Shown: positions 11,369 through 18,218 of the stretch, piece by piece
How positions within the stretch are numbered: position 1 is the first letter of the stretch
Layout: every line of letters begins with the position of its first letter
Assembly: GCA_035461385.1 (NCBI GenBank)
Contig: DATHVI010000030.1
Coordinates: forward strand, 1 to 18,218
Length of the DNA stretch: 18,218 nt
Source: DATHVI01 sp035461385
GTDB lineage: Bacteria > Actinomycetota > Thermoleophilia > Solirubrobacterales > 70-9
Direction: 5' to 3'
Program-made: the position numbers and the translations under genes
Notes under the pieces: model-generated
What the model was told of the DNA's origin: nothing
What the model saw: the letters and a program-made list of their open reading frames with translations, nothing else
The model's database searches: none

Positions 11369-14300
11369 ATGGGCGACGTGGCTACTCAGAGACGGCTGAG
11401 CCGGAGGCGCCTCGCGGCGCGCTCGAGGCTCCATCTTGCCGCCCTCCTGGGCGTCGTCGCCGTGGTCTACTTCGCGGTCGCCAAGCTCGGGCTCTCGTTC
11501 GCGGCCGACCACGAAATCGTCTCCGCGGTCTGGTTCCCGGCGGGAATCGCGCTCGCGGCGGTCGTCGTCTTCGGCCACCGGGTCTGGCCGGCGATTGCGC
11601 TCGCCGCGCTGGTCGCCAACGCGACCGGCGACAGCTCGCTCGCCACCGCCGCCGGGATCGCCGCCGGCAACACGATCGCCGCGCTCGCCGCCGGCTGGAT
11701 GCTCGGCCGCGCCGGGTTCGACCCGGCGCTCCGCCGCGTCGGCGACGTCGTCGCGCTCGCCCTCCTCGGCGCCGGGGCGGCGACCGCGCTCAACGCGACG
11801 GTCGGGGTCGGAACCCTGTCGGCGAGCGGCGCGGTCGGCTCCGGCGAGCTGTGGGAGCTCTGGCGCCTGTGGTGGCTTCGCGACCTCACCGGCGTCCTGC
11901 TCGTCGCTCCGGCGCTGCTCGTCGCGAGCACCGCGCGGCCGCGGATCCCGCGGCCGGTCCGGGTCGTCGAGGCGAGCGCGCTGGCGCTGCTCGTCGTCGC
12001 GATGACGGTGCTGGTGCTGAACGAGGCGATCGTCATCGCCTATCCGGTCTTCGCGCTGATCGTGCTCGCGGCGATGCGTTTCCGCCAGCCCGGGGCTGTT
12101 CTCGTTGCGCCCGCGGTCGCGGCGCTCGCGATCGCCTTCACCGCCAACGGCGAGGGGCCGTTCGTCGGCGGCTCGGTCGACGACGAGCTGCTGCGTTCGC
12201 AGGTCTTCGCCGCCCTCGCCGCCCTCGCCGGGCTGCTGATCGCCGCGATGCGCTCGGAATGGGAGCAGGCCGAGAGGGCGGTCGCCAAGCTCGCCGCCAG
12301 CGAGGGCGCACTCGCCGAGGCGCAGCGGCTCGCGCACATCGGAAGCTGGGAGTGGGACATCGCCGCCGACCGGGTGCGCTTCTCGGAGGAGCTCCACCGG
12401 ATCTTCGGCGCCGCCCCGGGGGCCTTCGCCGCGAGCTACGCCGGCTTCCTCGGTTCGGTCCACGAGGACGACCGTGAGCGTGTCGAGACGATCATCGCCG
12501 GCTCGCTCGAGAGCGGCGAGCCGTTCGAGTACGAGGCCCGCGTCGTCCGCCCGAGCAGCGAGGAGCGGATCGTCGCCTGCCACGGGCGGATCGTCGGCGA
12601 CTCGCGGCGCAAGCCCGTGAAGATGACCGGAACCTGCCAGGACGTGACCGAGCAGCGCGCGGCCCAGGAGCGCTTCCACGACCTGCTCGAGTCGGCGCCC
12701 GACGCGATGGTGATCGTCGACGAGGCCGGCGAGATCGTGCTCATCAACTCGCAGGCCGAGCTGATGCTCGGCCATCGGCGCACCGAGCTGATCGGCGAGC
12801 CGCTCGCCAGCGTGATCCCGGAGCCGGCCGCCGACGTCGACCCCGAGGCCCCGACCCTGTTCCCCGCCGAGCCGGCGATCCCGCGGCCGCTCGGTGCCGG
12901 CGAGCGGATCGCGTTGCGCAACGACGGCACCGAGATCCCAATCGAGGTCAGCTTCAGCCCGCTGCGGACCGCGGGGCGGGTGCTGACCCTGGGCGCGATC
13001 CGGGACGTCAGCGCCCGCAAGCTCGCCGAGCGGCGTCTCGAGCACCAGGCTCTCCACGACCCGCTCACCGGGCTGCCGAACCGGACCCTGTTCCTCGACC
13101 GACTCGGCCACGCGCTCGCCCGCTCGCGGCGTCCCGGCTCGAACCTCGCCGCCTACTTCTGCGACATCGACAACTTCAAGCGGATCAACGACAGCCTCGG
13201 GCACGAGGCCGGGGACGAGCTGCTGATGGCCCTGCCCGCGCGGCTCAGGCAGGCGCTGCGCCAGGCCGACACGGTCGCCAGGTTCGGCGGCGACGAGTTC
13301 GTGATCCTCTGCGAGGACTTCGGGTCGGAGGCCGCGGCGATCCGGATCGCCGAGCGGATCACCGAGGCCTTCGAGCGCCCGTTCGTGCTCGACGGCTCAG
13401 CGCACCACCTCAGCATCAGCGTCGGCGTCGTCTTCGTCGAGGGCGGCCAGGCGAGCGCCTCCGAGGTGCTCCGCCACGCCGACGTCGCGATGTACCGAGC
13501 GAAGGCCCGCGGCAAGGGCAAGTTCGAGCTCTTCGACGCCAAGATGCGCTCGCGGGTGCTCGAGCGGCTGGCGATCGAGACCGACCTGCGGCGGGCGATC
13601 GACGACGACGCGCTGCGACTCGCCTACCAGCCCGTGCTCTCGCTCGAGAGCGGCGAGTTCGTCTCCGCCGAGGCGCTGCTGCGCTGGCAGCATCCCGCGC
13701 GCGGTCTGCTCGCGCCCCCCGACTTCATCGACGTCGCCGAGGACAGCGGCCTGATCGTCCCGGTCGGGGCCTGGGTGATCCGCGAGGCCTGCCGGAGCGC
13801 GGCCGCCTGGTCGGGGCTCCGCCCCGCCGAGAGCCCGCTCGCCGTCTCGATCAACGTCTCTCCGCGCCAGGTCTCGGACTGGAACTTCGTCGACCTGCTG
13901 CGGGAGACGATCGAGGAGACCGGGGTCGACCCCGACCTGGTCGAGCTCGAGATCACCGAGGCCGCCCTGGTCGAGGACGCCGACGCGGCGCTGGTGACGC
14001 TGACGCAGTTGAAGGAGATCGGCGTCCGCCTCGTGCTCGACGACTTCGGGACCGGCCATTCCTCGCTCAGCAGGCTGAAGCGGTTCCCGATCGACGCGCT
14101 CAAGGTCGACCGCGAGTTCATCGCCGGGATCGGCGACGACGGCGAGAACACCGCGATCGTCTCCGCGGTGCTGTCGGTGGCCTCGGCGCTCGGCGTCGAC
14201 GTGATCGCCGAGGGCGTCGAGACCGCCGCGCAGCTCGACTGGCTCGCCGAGCACGGCTGCCGCTTCGCCCAGGGCTACCTGCTCTCGCGCCCGCTCGGCA

Positions 14301-14386
14301 TCGTGGAGCTCGAGGGACTCGAGCCGTGGCCGGGCGGCGCCGGGAGCGCCGGCAGCCCGATGCCCGTCGGCGGGCCGCTCGCCTAG
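11369..14386 (+). CDS. MASE1-PAS-PAS-GGDEF-EAL cyclic-di-GMP enzyme
   Basis: Membrane sensor and dual c-di-GMP enzyme of 1005 residues. Residues ~18-300 form a MASE1-type membrane sensor of about eight helices, with the typical segment FAADHEIVSAVWFPAGIALA. A PAS domain follows (~318-430, GSWEWDIAADRVRFSEELHR, ending GTCQDVTEQ), then a second PAS (~432-560, SAPDAMVIVDEAGEIVLINS). The cyclase domain starts LTGLPNRTLFLDRL and has an intact G640-G-D-E-F644; RQAD, five residues before it, fits the inhibitory I-site RxxD. The phosphodiesterase domain has E768-A-L in SAEALLRWQHP, SINVSPRQ, LELEITEAAL, LDDFGTGHSSL, KVDREF, IAEGVET and QGY, so its metal and catalytic residues look intact. Both synthesis and breakdown are therefore possible. 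The in-frame ATG 11228 would add 47 unconserved residues. It converges on the CDF gene with an 18-bp gap. Confidence 0.93.
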   Translation: MGDVATQRRLSRRRLAARSRLHLAALLGVVAVVYFAVAKLGLSFAADHEIVSAVWFPAGIALAAVVVFGHRVWPAIALAALVANATGDSSLATAAGIAAGNTIAALAAGWMLGRAGFDPALRRVGDVVALALLGAGAATALNATVGVGTLSASGAVGSGELWELWRLWWLRDLTGVLLVAPALLVASTARPRIPRPVRVVEASALALLVVAMTVLVLNEAIVIAYPVFALIVLAAMRFRQPGAVLVAPAVAALAIAFTANGEGPFVGGSVDDELLRSQVFAALAALAGLLIAAMRSEWEQAERAVAKLAASEGALAEAQRLAHIGSWEWDIAADRVRFSEELHRIFGAAPGAFAASYAGFLGSVHEDDRERVETIIAGSLESGEPFEYEARVVRPSSEERIVACHGRIVGDSRRKPVKMTGTCQDVTEQRAAQERFHDLLESAPDAMVIVDEAGEIVLINSQAELMLGHRRTELIGEPLASVIPEPAADVDPEAPTLFPAEPAIPRPLGAGERIALRNDGTEIPIEVSFSPLRTAGRVLTLGAIRDVSARKLAERRLEHQALHDPLTGLPNRTLFLDRLGHALARSRRPGSNLAAYFCDIDNFKRINDSLGHEAGDELLMALPARLRQALRQADTVARFGGDEFVILCEDFGSEAAAIRIAERITEAFERPFVLDGSAHHLSISVGVVFVEGGQASASEVLRHADVAMYRAKARGKGKFELFDAKMRSRVLERLAIETDLRRAIDDDALRLAYQPVLSLESGEFVSAEALLRWQHPARGLLAPPDFIDVAEDSGLIVPVGAWVIREACRSAAAWSGLRPAESPLAVSINVSPRQVSDWNFVDLLRETIEETGVDPDLVELEITEAALVEDADAALVTLTQLKEIGVRLVLDDFGTGHSSLSRLKRFPIDALKVDREFIAGIGDDGENTAIVSAVLSVASALGVDVIAEGVETAAQLDWLAEHGCRFAQGYLLSRPLGIVELEGLEPWPGGAGSAGSPMPVGGPLA

Positions 14387-14404
14387 CTGGCCTCGCGGTT
14401 CGTT

Positions 14405-15322
14405 CTACCCGGCCCGGTACGGGCCCCGGGCCTCGACCTCGGGCGGCCGGAACGACGCCTGCGGCTCGACGTGGATCAGGACCTCCGAACGCGCGATCTC
14501 GCCCTCGATCGCGGTCCGGACCGCGGCGGCGACGGCGTGCGCGTGCTCGAGGCTGGTTCCTGCCTTGAACTGGAGGTGGAGGTCGATGTGGCGGCGCGCG
14601 CCGGCGCGGCGCGCGCGGAGCTTGTGGTAGCCGACGATCTCCGGGTGGCGGGCGCGCTCGGCGCCGATCACGGTCTCGATCCGGTCGAGCTCGTCGGGCG
14701 GCGGCGCCTCGTCGACGAGCACCCGGCCGGAGCGGTTGATGATCCTGAACCCGGCGACGACGATCGCCAGTGCGACGACGAGCGCCGCAACCGCGTCGAA
14801 CGCGACGATCCCCGTGACCTCGATCAGGATCAGCCCGGCGAGGACCCCGAACGACGTCAGCGCGTCGGTCCGCAGGTGCGCGGCGTCGCCCTCGAGCGCC
14901 GGCGAGCCGAGCTCGCTGGCGCGCCGGTAGAGGAAGCTCGAGACGACGAGGTTGGCGACGCCGGAGAACGCGACCACGGCGATCCCGATTCCGAGCGCGT
15001 GGAGCTCGGCGCCGCCGACCAGCCGCCGACCGGCCTCGTAGACGATGATCCCGGCGCCGACAAGGATCAGCATGCCCTCGATCGCGGCGGCGAAATTCTC
15101 GACCTTCTCGTGCCCGTAGGGGTGCTCCTCGTCGGCGGGCTCGTCGGCCTTCTGGACCGAGACGCGGGCGATCACGGACGCCATCAGGTCGATCGCGGAA
15201 TGGAGCGCCTCGGTGATGATCGCGATCGAGCCGGTGACGATCCCGGCGGCGACCTTGAGCGCGATCAGCGCCGAGTTCGAGACGATCGAGAGCGTCGCCG
15301 CCCCGGTCTTGGTGCGGATCAC
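14405..15322 (-). CDS. Cation diffusion facilitator (CDF) metal exporter
   Basis: Inner-membrane metal/proton antiporter of 305 residues, usual CDF length. Six transmembrane helices are predicted over ~1-205, beginning TLSIVSNSALIALKVAAGIV. The metal site is HxxxD in helix 2 (EALHSAIDLMAS) and HxxxD in helix 5 (AAHLRTDALTSFG); this H/D arrangement is often seen in zinc-preferring members, so zinc is a reasonable guess. The GHEKVENFAAAIEG loop is typical. The cytoplasmic C-terminal domain (~210-290) carries HKLRARRAGARRHIDLHLQF and ALIHVEP-like strands (VLIHVEPQ). The start is GTG at 15322 with GGAGGT 6 nt upstream. It overlaps the rdgB stop by 4 bp (GTGA), so it is co-translated with rdgB and rph. 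Confidence 0.92.
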   Translation of the reverse strand: MIRTKTGAATLSIVSNSALIALKVAAGIVTGSIAIITEALHSAIDLMASVIARVSVQKADEPADEEHPYGHEKVENFAAAIEGMLILVGAGIIVYEAGRRLVGGAELHALGIGIAVVAFSGVANLVVSSFLYRRASELGSPALEGDAAHLRTDALTSFGVLAGLILIEVTGIVAFDAVAALVVALAIVVAGFRIINRSGRVLVDEAPPPDELDRIETVIGAERARHPEIVGYHKLRARRAGARRHIDLHLQFKAGTSLEHAHAVAAAVRTAIEGEIARSEVLIHVEPQASFRPPEVEARGPYRAG

Positions 15323-15918
15323 CGGCCCACCTCCAAGGCGAGGTGCTCGGCCAGGGCGCGCGCGGCGCGGCCGCGATGGCTGATCGCGTGCTTCTCGGAG
15401 GGGTCGAGCTCGGCCATCGTCCGCCGGTCGCCGGGCCCGGTGTCGGCGGGCACGAACGCCGGGTCGTAGCCGAAGCCGCCGCTGCCGCGGGGCTCGGTCG
15501 CGAGCTCGCCCTCGCAGCGCCCCTCGAACAGCCGCTCGCCGCCGTCGGCGTCGACGAGCGCGATCACGCAGACGTAGGCGCCATGGCGGTCGGCGGCGCC
15601 GTCGAGCTCGGAGAGCAGCAGCTCGAGGTTCTCGGCATCGCTTGCTTGCGGTCCCGCGAAGCGCGCCGACCGGACCCCGGGGCGGCCGTCGAGCGCGCGG
15701 GCGGCGATCCCGGAGTCGTCGGCAATCGCGGCGGTGCCGGTCTCCCGGTGCGCTGCCCGGGCCTTGATCAGCGCGTTCTCGGCGAACGTCTCGCCGGTCT
15801 CGGCCGGGAGTTCCACCCCCTCGGGCAGCGCGACGAGCTCAACCCCGGGGAGGATCTCCGCCAGCTCGCGCAGCTTGTGCTCGTTGCGCGTGGCGACGAC
15901 GAGCCGCGCCGGCGCCAT
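15319..15918 (-). CDS. rdgB: RdgB/HAM1 non-canonical purine NTP pyrophosphatase
   Basis: Cytoplasmic enzyme of 199 residues that hydrolyses ITP, dITP and XTP to the monophosphate and pyrophosphate, keeping deaminated purines out of DNA and RNA. Family motifs are complete: the N-terminal nucleotide-binding ATRNEHKLRELAEIL, GETFAENALIKARAA, the metal-binding ADDSGIAARALDGRPGVRSA, the GSGGFGYDPAFVP loop, and the C-terminal TMAELDPSEKHAISHRGRA. The start ATG overlaps the rph stop (ATGA at 15915-15919 region) and its own stop overlaps the CDF start, so it is the middle gene of a coupled trio. The rph-rdgB pairing is common in Actinobacteria. Confidence 0.96.
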   Translation of the reverse strand: MAPARLVVATRNEHKLRELAEILPGVELVALPEGVELPAETGETFAENALIKARAAHRETGTAAIADDSGIAARALDGRPGVRSARFAGPQASDAENLELLLSELDGAADRHGAYVCVIALVDADGGERLFEGRCEGELATEPRGSGGFGYDPAFVPADTGPGDRRTMAELDPSEKHAISHRGRAARALAEHLALEVGR

Positions 15919-16658
15919 CAGCCGAGCGCGTCGCCGCAGGCGCGCCGCTGGGCGTCACGCAGGGTCCCGATCGCCGGCTCGGCGAGCGCCAGCAGCTCGT
16001 CGAAGGAGGTGCGGGAGATCGGCGTCCGCTCGGCGGTCGCCTGGACCTCGACCAGCCCGCCGTCGCCGGACATGACGACGTTGGCGTCGACCTCGGCCCG
16101 GGAGTCCTCGGAGTAGTCGAGGTCGCAGAGCGCAACGCCGTCGACGAAGCCGCAGCTGACGGCGGCGACCGAGCCGGTCAACGGGCTGCGCTCGAGCTCG
16201 CCTTCGGCTTGCAGCCGGCCGAACGCGAGCGCCAGCGCGACGAAGCCGCCGGTGATCGCGGCGCAGCGGGTACCGCCGTCGGCCTGGAGGACGTCGCAGT
16301 CGACGTACACCGACCGCTCGCCGAGCGCGGCGAGGTCGACGACCGCCCGCAGCGACCTGCCGATCAGCCGCTGGATCTCGACCGCGCGGCCGTCGGGCCG
16401 CCCGCGCTTCGAGTCGCGCTCCTTGCGCTCGCCGGTCGAAGCGGGGAGCATCGCGTATTCGGCGGTCACCCACCCGCGCCCCGAGCCGGTGAGCCACTTC
16501 GGCACCGAGCTCGAGACCGAAGCGGTGCAGATCAGCCGCGTTTCGCCCTGCTCGTAGAGCGCCGAGCCGGTCGCGGTGCGCACGAACCCGGGCTCGATCG
16601 AGACCGGGCGCGGGTCCGCGGCGGAGCGATCGTCGCTTCTGCTCGTGCCGATGGCCAT
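15918..16658 (-). CDS. rph: Ribonuclease PH
   Basis: Phosphate-dependent 3'-to-5' exoribonuclease (246 aa) that trims tRNA 3' ends and acts on other RNAs; the family forms a hexameric ring. Diagnostic segments are RPVSIEPGFVRTATGSALYE, GETRLICTASVSSSVPKWLT, GRGWVTAEYAMLPASTGERK, the RGRPDGRAVEIQRLIGRSLR phosphate-site region, VDCDVLQADGGTRCAAITGG, and DLDYSEDSRAEVDANVVMSG. Length is close to the family norm. ATG at 16658 has AAGGA 8 nt upstream. It lies 159 bp after the pilin gene on the same strand, with a strong hairpin between, so rph probably begins a separate unit with rdgB and the CDF gene. Confidence 0.96.
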   Translation of the reverse strand: MAIGTSRSDDRSAADPRPVSIEPGFVRTATGSALYEQGETRLICTASVSSSVPKWLTGSGRGWVTAEYAMLPASTGERKERDSKRGRPDGRAVEIQRLIGRSLRAVVDLAALGERSVYVDCDVLQADGGTRCAAITGGFVALALAFGRLQAEGELERSPLTGSVAAVSCGFVDGVALCDLDYSEDSRAEVDANVVMSGDGGLVEVQATAERTPISRTSFDELLALAEPAIGTLRDAQRRACGDALG

Positions 16659-16683
16659 CAGGCCGATCCTTGCAGGCCGGGCC

Positions 16684-16732
16684 GCCGCCCGCTCTGCCCC
16701 CGCTCGCGCGCGAGCGGGGCGCGGCGGGCGGC
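16684..16732 (-). terminator. Nested GC hairpin between the pilin gene and rph
   Basis: A 22-bp perfect palindrome with core GCTCGCGCGCGAGC spans 16698-16719. It is enclosed by GCCGCCCGC (16684-16692) and its complement GCGGGCGGC (16724-16732). The nested stem would be very stable in RNA. It lies after the pilin stop (16818) on the minus strand and before rph. No T-tract follows, so termination is inferred; an mRNA-stability or attenuation role is equally possible. Confidence 0.45.
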
Positions 16733-16753
16733 TCCCCGACCGGCTCCCCGACC
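16730..16753. repeat. 12-bp tandem duplication
   Basis: GGCTCCCCGACC occurs twice in direct tandem (16730-16741 and 16742-16753) beside the nested hairpin. It looks like a small local duplication with no obvious function. Confidence 0.6.
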
Positions 16754-16817
16754 GGCAACGGACCGGGGTGGCCCGACAAGTCGGCGAACCGGGCGCGGCC
16801 CGGCCGCCGGCGCCCGG

Positions 16818-17060
16818 TCAGGCGAACTTGATCGCATTGACCGCCTGCTTGACCTTGTTGATGATCACCTCGGCGAGCTCGGTGCCCTGCTTGCCGGTGA
16901 ACCCCTTCATCGAAGCCACCATCCCGACCATCAGCAGGGAGACGAGCAGGACGAGCCCGACGTACTCGACCGTGCCCTGGCCGCGCTCCCCGGCGAGTCG
17001 CCGGAGGCGACGGCCGAGGGTGGCCAGGTTCACGTGCCCGTAGACGATTAGCTGCTGCAT
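16818..17060 (-). CDS. Flp/Tad-type pilin
   Basis: Small pilin precursor of 80 residues. A short leader (MQQLIVYGHVNLATLGRRLR) ends in the basic stretch RRLAGERGQ, followed by GTVEYVGLVLLVSLLMVGMV: the class III prepilin pattern with glutamate at position 5 after the presumed cleavage glycine and a long hydrophobic helix for pilus assembly. The C-terminal tail (GKQGTELAEVIINKVKQAVN) is a second amphipathic helix. Cleavage by a TadV/FppA-like peptidase and assembly by Tad proteins would be expected, but none of those genes is in the window. ATG at 17060 has AAGGAG 4 nt upstream. The frame stays open further upstream, but that part is not pilin-like and lacks a good start. Confidence 0.82.
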   Translation of the reverse strand: MQQLIVYGHVNLATLGRRLRRLAGERGQGTVEYVGLVLLVSLLMVGMVASMKGFTGKQGTELAEVIINKVKQAVNAIKFA

Positions 17061-17211
17061 CGCGCTCCTTTCCATCGTTCGCCGGGCGATCGTCGCGCCA
17101 CCGGGGTCGCCGATCCAGGTCCGGATGGGTCGGCTCCGAGGCGCGCTCGTCACCAAACTCGCGCCGCCGATACGGGCCGGCGAGTCGCCCGGGGGGGCTT
17201 CGAGCTCGCTG

Positions 17212-17226
17212 TAGAGTGCGAGTCGG
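17212..17226 (+). promoter_or_regulatory. Candidate -10 element close to the coiled-coil gene start
   Basis: TAGAGT (17212-17217) fits the actinobacterial -10 pattern TAGRRT and ends 9 nt before ATG 17227. This spacing gives a 5' untranslated region of only a few bases. No Shine-Dalgarno sequence is seen. No clear -35 is visible. Confidence 0.38.
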
Positions 17227-18218
17227 ATGGCCAAGCGCCGACTGAGCATGTTCGGGCGGGGCTCGGGCGACGAGGAGGCCGCGGAGAAGGCGTCCGAGCG
17301 GGACCACGAAGACGGGGGTGCGACCGCCGCCCCAGCGCCGGGGCCTGCCCCGGGCGAGGAGGACACGCCCGTCGCCGAAGCCGGCGGCGAAGGCGGCGAA
17401 GGCGGTGGAGCGGAGGTCGGCGAGCCGGACGCGGCATCCGACCGCGCCGGGGACGACCCCGATGATCCGCAGGTAGACCACGCTGACGCGGAGGAGGAGC
17501 CTGCAGCCGAACCGCAAGTGCCGGAACCCGCCGGCGCGGAGGAGGATGATGCGGCAGCCGAGCCGCAGGTGCCGGAGCCCGCCGGCGTGGAGGAGCGGCG
17601 AGCCCCGGGCGAGACGGCCGAGCGGATCCGGGCCGCCGCCGACGCCGCCGGCCGCGAGGCCGAGCAACAGGCGACCGAGGAGATCCGCGCCCTCGAGGAG
17701 GATCTCGAGCGGGAGAAGGCGAGGGCGCGGGAGCAGCTCTCCGCGCTCGAGCGGCGTCTCGGCGACGCGGAGCAGCGCGCCGCCGCGGCGGAGGCACAGG
17801 CGGCCGACGCGGGACGGCGCGCAGAGCTGGCCGAGCGGCGGGCCGCCGAGCTCGAGGCGGCCCGAAGCGAAGCGGAGGCGGCGGCAAAGCGCGGCGCGAA
17901 GAGCGAGGACCAGGTCCGCGAGGCGGCTGCGAAGTGGCTTCGCGGTCAGCTCGATCCGGTCCGCAAGGAGTGGCGGAAGCGCCTCGAGGAGGAGGTGTCG
18001 AGGGCGCGCGCCGAGACCGAGGAGCGGGTCCGCGACGAGGCGCGAGCGCGAGCGCAGGCCGAGGTCGAAAGGCGCCTCGAGGCCGAGCGCAGGGTGCGGC
18101 CGGGGGGCGAGGAGGTCGCGAAGCTGCGGTCCGAGCTCGCCGACGCGCGCCGGGACGCCGATGCGGCGAGGGCCGAGGCCGACAGCCTCCGGGCGGAAGC
18201 GGCGCGGGCGCGCCGCCG
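17227..18218 (+). CDS. Acidic coiled-coil protein (3' partial)
   Basis: Open from ATG 17227 to the end of the window (330 codons, no stop), so the protein is incomplete. The start is MAKRRLSMFGRGSGDEEAAE. Residues ~13-135 are a disordered acidic region rich in E, D, A, G and P, containing the duplicated segment AAEPQVPEPAG. From ~136 onward the sequence is a long charged helix with heptad-like A/L spacing (EIRALEEDLEREKARAREQL, ERRLGDAEQRAAAAEAQAAD and similar), interrupted near KWLRGQLDPVRKEWRKRLEE. This predicts a long coiled coil. No signal peptide is seen. It is divergent from the pilin gene. It could be a DivIVA-like, scaffold or filament protein, but the sequence does not decide. Confidence 0.78.
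   Translation, partial: MAKRRLSMFGRGSGDEEAAEKASERDHEDGGATAAPAPGPAPGEEDTPVAEAGGEGGEGGGAEVGEPDAASDRAGDDPDDPQVDHADAEEEPAAEPQVPEPAGAEEDDAAAEPQVPEPAGVEERRAPGETAERIRAAADAAGREAEQQATEEIRALEEDLEREKARAREQLSALERRLGDAEQRAAAAEAQAADAGRRAELAERRAAELEAARSEAEAAAKRGAKSEDQVREAAAKWLRGQLDPVRKEWRKRLEEEVSRARAETEERVRDEARARAQAEVERRLEAERRVRPGGEEVAKLRSELADARRDADAARAEADSLRAEAARARR

Noticed and set aside
11204..13204. Long minus-strand open frame antisense to the c-di-GMP gene
   Set aside because: It mirrors a high-GC coding strand with strong domain evidence; its product is low-complexity Arg/Glu/Asp/Gly-rich sequence with no domain.
16730..16753. CRISPR-like repeats
   Set aside because: Only two directly adjacent 12-mers with no spacers; no cas genes in the window.
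15955..17667. Long minus-strand frame across rph and the pilin gene
   Set aside because: It overlaps rph and the pilin gene out of frame and has no recognisable domain; it is an artefact of high GC content.

Overview
The window is about 18 kb of very GC-rich bacterial DNA with GTG/ATG starts, GC-ending codons, dense gene packing and many 4-bp stop/start overlaps. The secreted protein at 3216-3758 has the N-terminal pattern 'YPNVVATLALLVALGTGSAYA' followed by AVT repeats. That architecture is common in Thermoleophilia (Solirubrobacterales-type Actinobacteria), so I infer an organism of that group. No rRNA, tRNA, CRISPR array or intact transposase gene was seen.

Layout. (i) 1-2248: the 3' end of a MerR/TipAS regulator converges on a minus-strand pair made of a secreted ThuA-fold protein and a membrane-anchored DUF3105-like protein that appears to start at CTG. 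(ii) 2249-4740: a decayed M14 zinc-carboxypeptidase pseudogene, then two secreted proteins, one with short coil repeats and one built from three two-cysteine repeats. (iii) 4883-6289: a selenium-binding-protein/methanethiol-oxidase homologue on the minus strand with its own candidate promoter and palindrome. (iv) 6429-9937: a minus-strand operon running roadblock/LC7 protein, 72-aa unknown protein, TldD, TldE. The first three genes overlap by 4 bp; a 45-bp imperfect palindrome separates tldD from tldE. (v) 9940-10103: a foldback, MITE-like element sits exactly between this operon and the rightward genes. (vi) 10122-14386: a 50-aa membrane protein, a RodZ-like HTH membrane protein, and a large MASE1-PAS-PAS-GGDEF-EAL cyclic-di-GMP enzyme, all on the plus strand. 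(vii) 14405-17060: minus-strand Flp-type pilin, rph, rdgB and a CDF metal exporter; the last three overlap by 4 bp. (viii) 17227-end: a divergent coiled-coil protein that runs off the window.

How the genes work together. rph (RNA 3'-end trimming) and rdgB (nucleotide-pool cleaning) form a familiar housekeeping pair. TldD and TldE form a heterodimeric metallopeptidase, here translationally coupled to a roadblock protein and an unknown small protein, which is the most distinctive module in the window. The RodZ-like protein and the c-di-GMP enzyme point to envelope and lifestyle control, but no shared regulation is visible. The best leads are the foldback element that appears to supply the ribosome binding site of the roadblock gene, the tldD-tldE palindrome, and the three-repeat cysteine protein.
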